Source of the DNA: a virus
Length of the DNA: 64,000 nucleotides
Reading direction: 5' to 3' (one strand)
Virus record (IMG/VR): IMGVR_UViG_3300030329_006606
Span: 24,817 to 88,816 of that record
A model generated the notes under the pieces. The model did no database searches, was not told the DNA's origin, and worked only from the letters and a program-made list of their open reading frames with translations. This document shows positions 60,336 through 64,000 of the stretch, piece after piece (position 1 is the first letter of the stretch; every line of letters starts with the position of its first letter). The position numbers and the translations under genes were made by a program.

Positions 60336-62350
60336 ACGTTCGACCTCCCTCCTGTCGCTTTACCATCTGCATCTCTCGTCAACCCATTATTGCTTTGAAC
60401 GTATTTTATTGTTCCTGTAACGCTGGCTGTTCCACTAGAATCAAAATCATAAGAAACATTTTCTAAATATTGTAAAGGCTGATTGGTTAGCGGGCACATT
60501 AAAATAGGTAACCCTAGATCATTCGCCCAATTTTGTAATTCATTTTTTACCATCTTCGCGCCGTAAGCTATTTCGCTGATCGGAATCGTATCTCTAAATT
60601 CAACATTATTGTAAGCTCCCCCAGCTACGTCAGGAATTGGCACAAATCTGTTATAGTTTGGTCTTGCACAAGTCATTCTTGCCGTTACGGTTCTTGACCC
60701 TAACGCGGTTTGGTTAGAGTTGTGAACTAAAAATTTCCACCCCGGTATAGCATATTCTGAATTCATAGCTTGTGGAACTTCATCTTGCACTTCCATCGAA
60801 ATTCTTCTTACACCAGCGTCATGCGCTGGAAATCCCGGCGCAGTTAATTCCGGATCAGAAGTATATTCTGCCACGTAAGAAAGATTTTTACCCAAAGCTG
60901 CAAATTCTAATGTCGTTTTTACTCGTTTAAAACTATAGCCCCCCAGCCCCATTTTATCTGCACCCAGTCCAGAGTTTGAAGCTTGCGCCGCAGGATCGAC
61001 CCCACTTCTATATTTTATATCTTCATAGAATGAATGCACTCTGCTAGAAGAGTTCGCGAAATCTGTTAAAAATAAATTTCTTCCCACTGTTCCGGATAGC
61101 GTAACGCTAGGGTCTGCACCCAAAAAACCTACAGAGTTTAATGGTCCATTAGAAGTTAAATCGGGAAATCCTTTTTGTTCTTTGGTTTTTATATTTACGC
61201 TTTCCCTCATAACCACATTTCCTACCGAATCCAAGGAGGCGGTAATAGTTGATTCTCTCCTGTATTCGCCGGCGGTACTTGATATGTAAGCGCTATCATT
61301 AGAATAAGAAACCGTATAAGAATGTTCTTGCGAAATGTTGTCTATATTTTTTTCTTCTACCAAGGTGATGTTGTTTAGGTTAGCCGCCGCGCCCGCTTCT
61401 AAATATTCTAAATAAATAGTGTTGCACCTAGAGTATGCTCCTGTTAACAACGTATTAACTCCCGCTTCAGCGCTAGCACTTTTAGTGCCGGTACGGCCTT
61501 TGACTTTTCCTTTCTCGGTTATCGTCATAATACCAGCAGAATCCCTTTTGACAGAATGAGTTAAATTATATGTGTAAGTTGATTCCTCGCCCGCGACATC
61601 TTCATATAGGTTGAAGCTTTTACTTAAAGTGTATTGTCCATTTTCCAGATCAAAACTTTCAGAATAGTAGGGTGTTATTGTAGTCGACGAAGTGTTATAT
61701 TTTGCAGCATTGAACGCAAACCCAAAGTTCGGCGCATTGGCATTAAGTATATTTTGACATACATTTCTTGCCCCAGACAAATTGCTGGACAGAGTTTCTT
61801 GTAAATTCACGGTTACTGAATGCTCGTAGCTCCATTGCCCTGCCACCTCGCTTTTAAAAGAAAAATTCTCCGCAATATCCTGTAAATATTCTGCGACAGC
61901 GCTTATTTGAGTTTCGATACCTGCATATGTATCACCAACGTTTTGGTTTGCGGTATCATCAGCCCTACAATAAGAGTTTCCATTTACCTTTTCTTCTATT
62001 GTTAAATATATTTTACCACGGTCTATCGCGTTTTCCCACACCTCAGGACTTGTGGGTATATCAACGCTTGAAATTCTACAGTTAGTATAGGTTAAAGTAT
62101 AAGGACCGCCTCCGGATATAGTAATACTAGCTTGCCATTCTCCTATATTTTGTGAGTTATTATTGATCTTTGTTAGCCAAGTTTGAACCTGCTCTGTTGG
62201 TTGACCTTCACTAGCATGCCCCGCGGGATATACCGTGGGATCAACAAAAGAAATCTCTAGTTTAGTAGTTAAAATATCTTGATGATTAATTATTTCACCA
62301 AGATAATATTTTTTTAAACTTGCTCCTAATGCTGTTACGCAATCTATCAT
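60326..62350 (-). CDS. Structural protein, 674 aa (paralogue of the 799 aa protein)
   Basis: Starts MIDCVTALGASLKKYYLG. Repeated segments such as VNLQETLSSNLSGARNVC, YTYNLTHSVKRDSAGIMTITEKG and YSRCNTIYLEYLEAG resemble parts of the 799 aa protein, suggesting ancient duplication of one tail-component fold. TTKLEISFVDPTVYPAG at the N-terminus is strand-like. Function is not known. It overlaps the downstream gene by 10 nt; AAGGA upstream of the ATG is rather distant (12 nt). Confidence 0.7.
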   Translation of the reverse strand: MIDCVTALGASLKKYYLGEIINHQDILTTKLEISFVDPTVYPAGHASEGQPTEQVQTWLTKINNNSQNIGEWQASITISGGGPYTLTYTNCRISSVDIPTSPEVWENAIDRGKIYLTIEEKVNGNSYCRADDTANQNVGDTYAGIETQISAVAEYLQDIAENFSFKSEVAGQWSYEHSVTVNLQETLSSNLSGARNVCQNILNANAPNFGFAFNAAKYNTSSTTITPYYSESFDLENGQYTLSKSFNLYEDVAGEESTYTYNLTHSVKRDSAGIMTITEKGKVKGRTGTKSASAEAGVNTLLTGAYSRCNTIYLEYLEAGAAANLNNITLVEEKNIDNISQEHSYTVSYSNDSAYISSTAGEYRRESTITASLDSVGNVVMRESVNIKTKEQKGFPDLTSNGPLNSVGFLGADPSVTLSGTVGRNLFLTDFANSSSRVHSFYEDIKYRSGVDPAAQASNSGLGADKMGLGGYSFKRVKTTLEFAALGKNLSYVAEYTSDPELTAPGFPAHDAGVRRISMEVQDEVPQAMNSEYAIPGWKFLVHNSNQTALGSRTVTARMTCARPNYNRFVPIPDVAGGAYNNVEFRDTIPISEIAYGAKMVKNELQNWANDLGLPILMCPLTNQPLQYLENVSYDFDSSGTASVTGTIKYVQSNNGLTRDADGKATGGRSNVWP

Positions 62351-62365
62351 AATATATATTATTCC

Positions 62366-64000
62366 TTATTTGTTTGTTTCATCGTTGCTTATTGGGTCTG
62401 TTTGTGCGTCAATTCCACTTGTATCAATTATACCTTGGAATGCGGCTTTTATCTTATTCATTATTTGTTTTTGAATATCTGGTATTAGTTTCTTCATAGC
62501 CTCTTGTAATCCCGGGAATTCAATTTGACCACTAAGCACGTGATTGTGTTGATGGGAATTCTGGGTTCCACCAGAGATTGTAACTTCTTCTGTTTCTGGG
62601 GTTCCAGCCTCGGCTCCTTCTCCGGCTTCTTGCGCATTACTTATGCTTTGCGCGATTGCTCTAGCTAGTTGCTCTATGCTATTTTGATCTAATGATAATT
62701 TATTATTGTTTTCACCAGCGGCTTCTGCAGCCTCCATTTCTACAAGGGTTTGTAAACGGTCAGTAACATTCTCTAACAGTGAGGCCATAGTTTTTAACTC
62801 GGTTAAGCCGCAACATTCTCCGCTTATGCCTGCGCCCATTTCTTCATCAAGTCTCATTCCTGCAGTAAACCCTTTGTGGTCTGCCGGCGTGTCTACCTTA
62901 ACGTAACCCGTGTCATCTCCGGGTCTTACGGTGTCATCACCCGTATCTGGCTGTAAAGCGTCTGGGTAATTGTTATTGTTTGCGCCACCCATACCGGGGA
63001 ACTCTGGCCCTATTGGTCTGCCGGGCAAAAATGGAATGGGCGGAAGATTTGGATCAGGCACACCCTCAGGTAATGGCCCAATAAATCCGGGTTCTCCAGC
63101 TACAGGTAATTCTGGACCAAAGACAGGAGCCTCAGGCATTACTTCAAAAGGCGATATTCCCGGGTTTGGCTTAGTGTTCGGATGCGGAATTGCTGGCCCA
63201 AATCCGGGTAGACCATTCACAAGAGGTAACCCTGTCTCCGGATCATACTCCTCTGCAGGAGGCATCATTCCATGGCCAAGGACTGGGTCATTAGGACGCA
63301 TCATTCCATTACCAAGGACCGGGTCATTAATGTTAATTAATTCATCGTGAGGTATGTCCATGGGCGGGCGACTAGCTTGTATATCTTTTTGCCATGTGAC
63401 ATCCAAAGGAGCAGTCGCTTTGTTGTCAGAGAAATTGTTAGGTGCCTGTGGTTTAAATGGTACATTTGCCGCCTTGGTCATGCCCTCGTCCAGTATCGCA
63501 TCCAAATCCTTGAGTGGTCTTGGCTCTTGGAAATCCCAGCCAGCAGTCCCCGGTTCTGAAGGAATTGAAGTAGGCATTCCATATGGGTGAGGTTGCATAG
63601 TATAACCGCCTTCGGGTTCTGATGGGAGCCCTAATATCTCTGCAGCCTGTGATGGACCCTCCTCAGGAACAAACTCAGGAACTCCGGGCTCGGGCATGGG
63701 TAATGGCTGCGCGCCGGGGATTTCTGGTGCTGCCGGCACTCCTTCTTGTTCTCCGGGTAGAGGATCTGGGAGAGGAGTGGCGTCTTCCGGCGACATAGGT
63801 ACACCTCCATCTGGAATGGGCGGTGGCGCTGGCTCTTCTGGCCATATATCCGGCGGCACGATAGGTTGTTGCGTGACTGGATCGTGCGGTTCTTCTTCAG
63901 GTTTATTTTCTACAACCGAAGGTAGTGTAACTGCGTTGCTAGCGATTCTACAAACGCAGTCTCTAATTTGTTCAAGCAAAGATATCTGTTTCTTTATTGC
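62366..64000 (-). CDS. Pro-rich structural protein, truncated by the window edge
   Basis: The frame stays open to base 64000, so the start is outside; the TTG at 63979 is only the first alternative codon and should not be taken as the start. The visible part is about 400 residues of Pro/Glu/Gly-rich, low-complexity sequence (EPAPPPIPDGG, NDPVLGNGMM repeated as NDPVLGHGMM), then a compact C-terminal region with CCGLTELKTMASLLENVTDRLQT, an acidic stretch, and helices ending IQKQIMNKIKAAFQGI. It could be a tail assembly or scaffold-type protein. Confidence 0.6.
   Translation of the reverse strand, partial: AIKKQISLLEQIRDCVCRIASNAVTLPSVVENKPEEEPHDPVTQQPIVPPDIWPEEPAPPPIPDGGVPMSPEDATPLPDPLPGEQEGVPAAPEIPGAQPLPMPEPGVPEFVPEEGPSQAAEILGLPSEPEGGYTMQPHPYGMPTSIPSEPGTAGWDFQEPRPLKDLDAILDEGMTKAANVPFKPQAPNNFSDNKATAPLDVTWQKDIQASRPPMDIPHDELININDPVLGNGMMRPNDPVLGHGMMPPAEEYDPETGLPLVNGLPGFGPAIPHPNTKPNPGISPFEVMPEAPVFGPELPVAGEPGFIGPLPEGVPDPNLPPIPFLPGRPIGPEFPGMGGANNNNYPDALQPDTGDDTVRPGDDTGYVKVDTPADHKGFTAGMRLDEEMGAGISGECCGLTELKTMASLLENVTDRLQTLVEMEAAEAAGENNNKLSLDQNSIEQLARAIAQSISNAQEAGEGAEAGTPETEEVTISGGTQNSHQHNHVLSGQIEFPGLQEAMKKLIPDIQKQIMNKIKAAFQGIIDTSGIDAQTDPISNDETNK

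Noticed and set aside
63979-64000. TTG at 63979 as the start of the Pro-rich gene
   Set aside because: The frame continues in the open to the window edge, so the gene is most likely cut.

Overview
This window looks like part of the genome of a large tailed double-stranded DNA phage (Caudoviricetes), most likely from a marine or other aquatic setting. The grounds are a phage-style replication set (RecA-like recombinase, DnaB helicase, TOPRIM primase, DnaE-type polymerase, DEDD exonuclease, annealing protein), almost no intergenic DNA, two long blocks of opposite polarity, and very large virion-type proteins with collagen-like and Thr-rich linkers. I see no integrase, transposase, rRNA, ordinary tRNA or CRISPR array. 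The host cannot be named from the sequence. Both window edges cut genes.

Left block (1-23369, plus strand): replication, recombination, nucleotide-sugar and accessory metabolism. In order: a truncated glycosyltransferase and GDP-mannose 4,6-dehydratase; a small unknown gene and a RecA/UvsX-like recombinase; a complete one-piece tmRNA (ssrA) with its own promoter; a SAM methyltransferase and a small PD-(D/E)XK nuclease; DnaB helicase and primase; a 54-residue basic protein followed by three metabolic genes (HPPD-like VOC oxygenase, aldehyde dehydrogenase, saccharopine/lysine-6-dehydrogenase-like oxidoreductase), a small unknown and a RecB-like nuclease; a DnaE polymerase split into two genes (PHP domain, then polymerase core 2.6 kb later) with a cupin, a proofreading-type exonuclease and a NodU-type carbamoyltransferase between them; three glycosyltransferase genes around an SSB-like protein; and a Rad52-like annealing protein. 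Seven sigma70-like promoters (TTGAC-type box, 16-17 bp spacer, -10 box) open the transcription units. At the six protein-coding ones the -10 box ends only 6-10 nt before the start codon, so the mRNAs should be leaderless or nearly so. Some internal genes have AAGGA-type ribosome sites instead.

Right block (23402-64000, minus strand, read right to left): structural and late genes. From the right edge: a Pro-rich protein cut by the edge, two related 674 and 799 aa structural proteins, a 916 aa LamG-like protein, a 1502 aa tail-hub-like protein, a 477 aa protein, then three giant proteins of 3706, 3001 and 1442 aa with a 255 aa Cys/Thr-rich protein among them, and two small genes. Each giant carries one pappalysin/cytophagalysin-like (M43) zinc metalloprotease domain with HExxHxx(G/N)xxH, a Met-turn, and a preceding Cys-containing segment that resembles an M43 cysteine-switch propeptide. 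The domains are joined by mucin-like Thr tracts and Cys-rich modules, and the largest protein also has Gly-Tyr-Gln collagen-like repeats. All four gaps longer than 40 bp in this block share an A-tract plus (G/C)TGTAAT element, a candidate late promoter.

Working model (inference): the left block copies and recombines the genome, rescues ribosomes and changes host lysine metabolism, and its sugar genes may decorate host surface glycan, DNA or the phage's own mucin-like proteins. The right block builds a tail or virion surface carrying a set of latent metalloproteases on long disulfide-rich, Thr-rich stalks.
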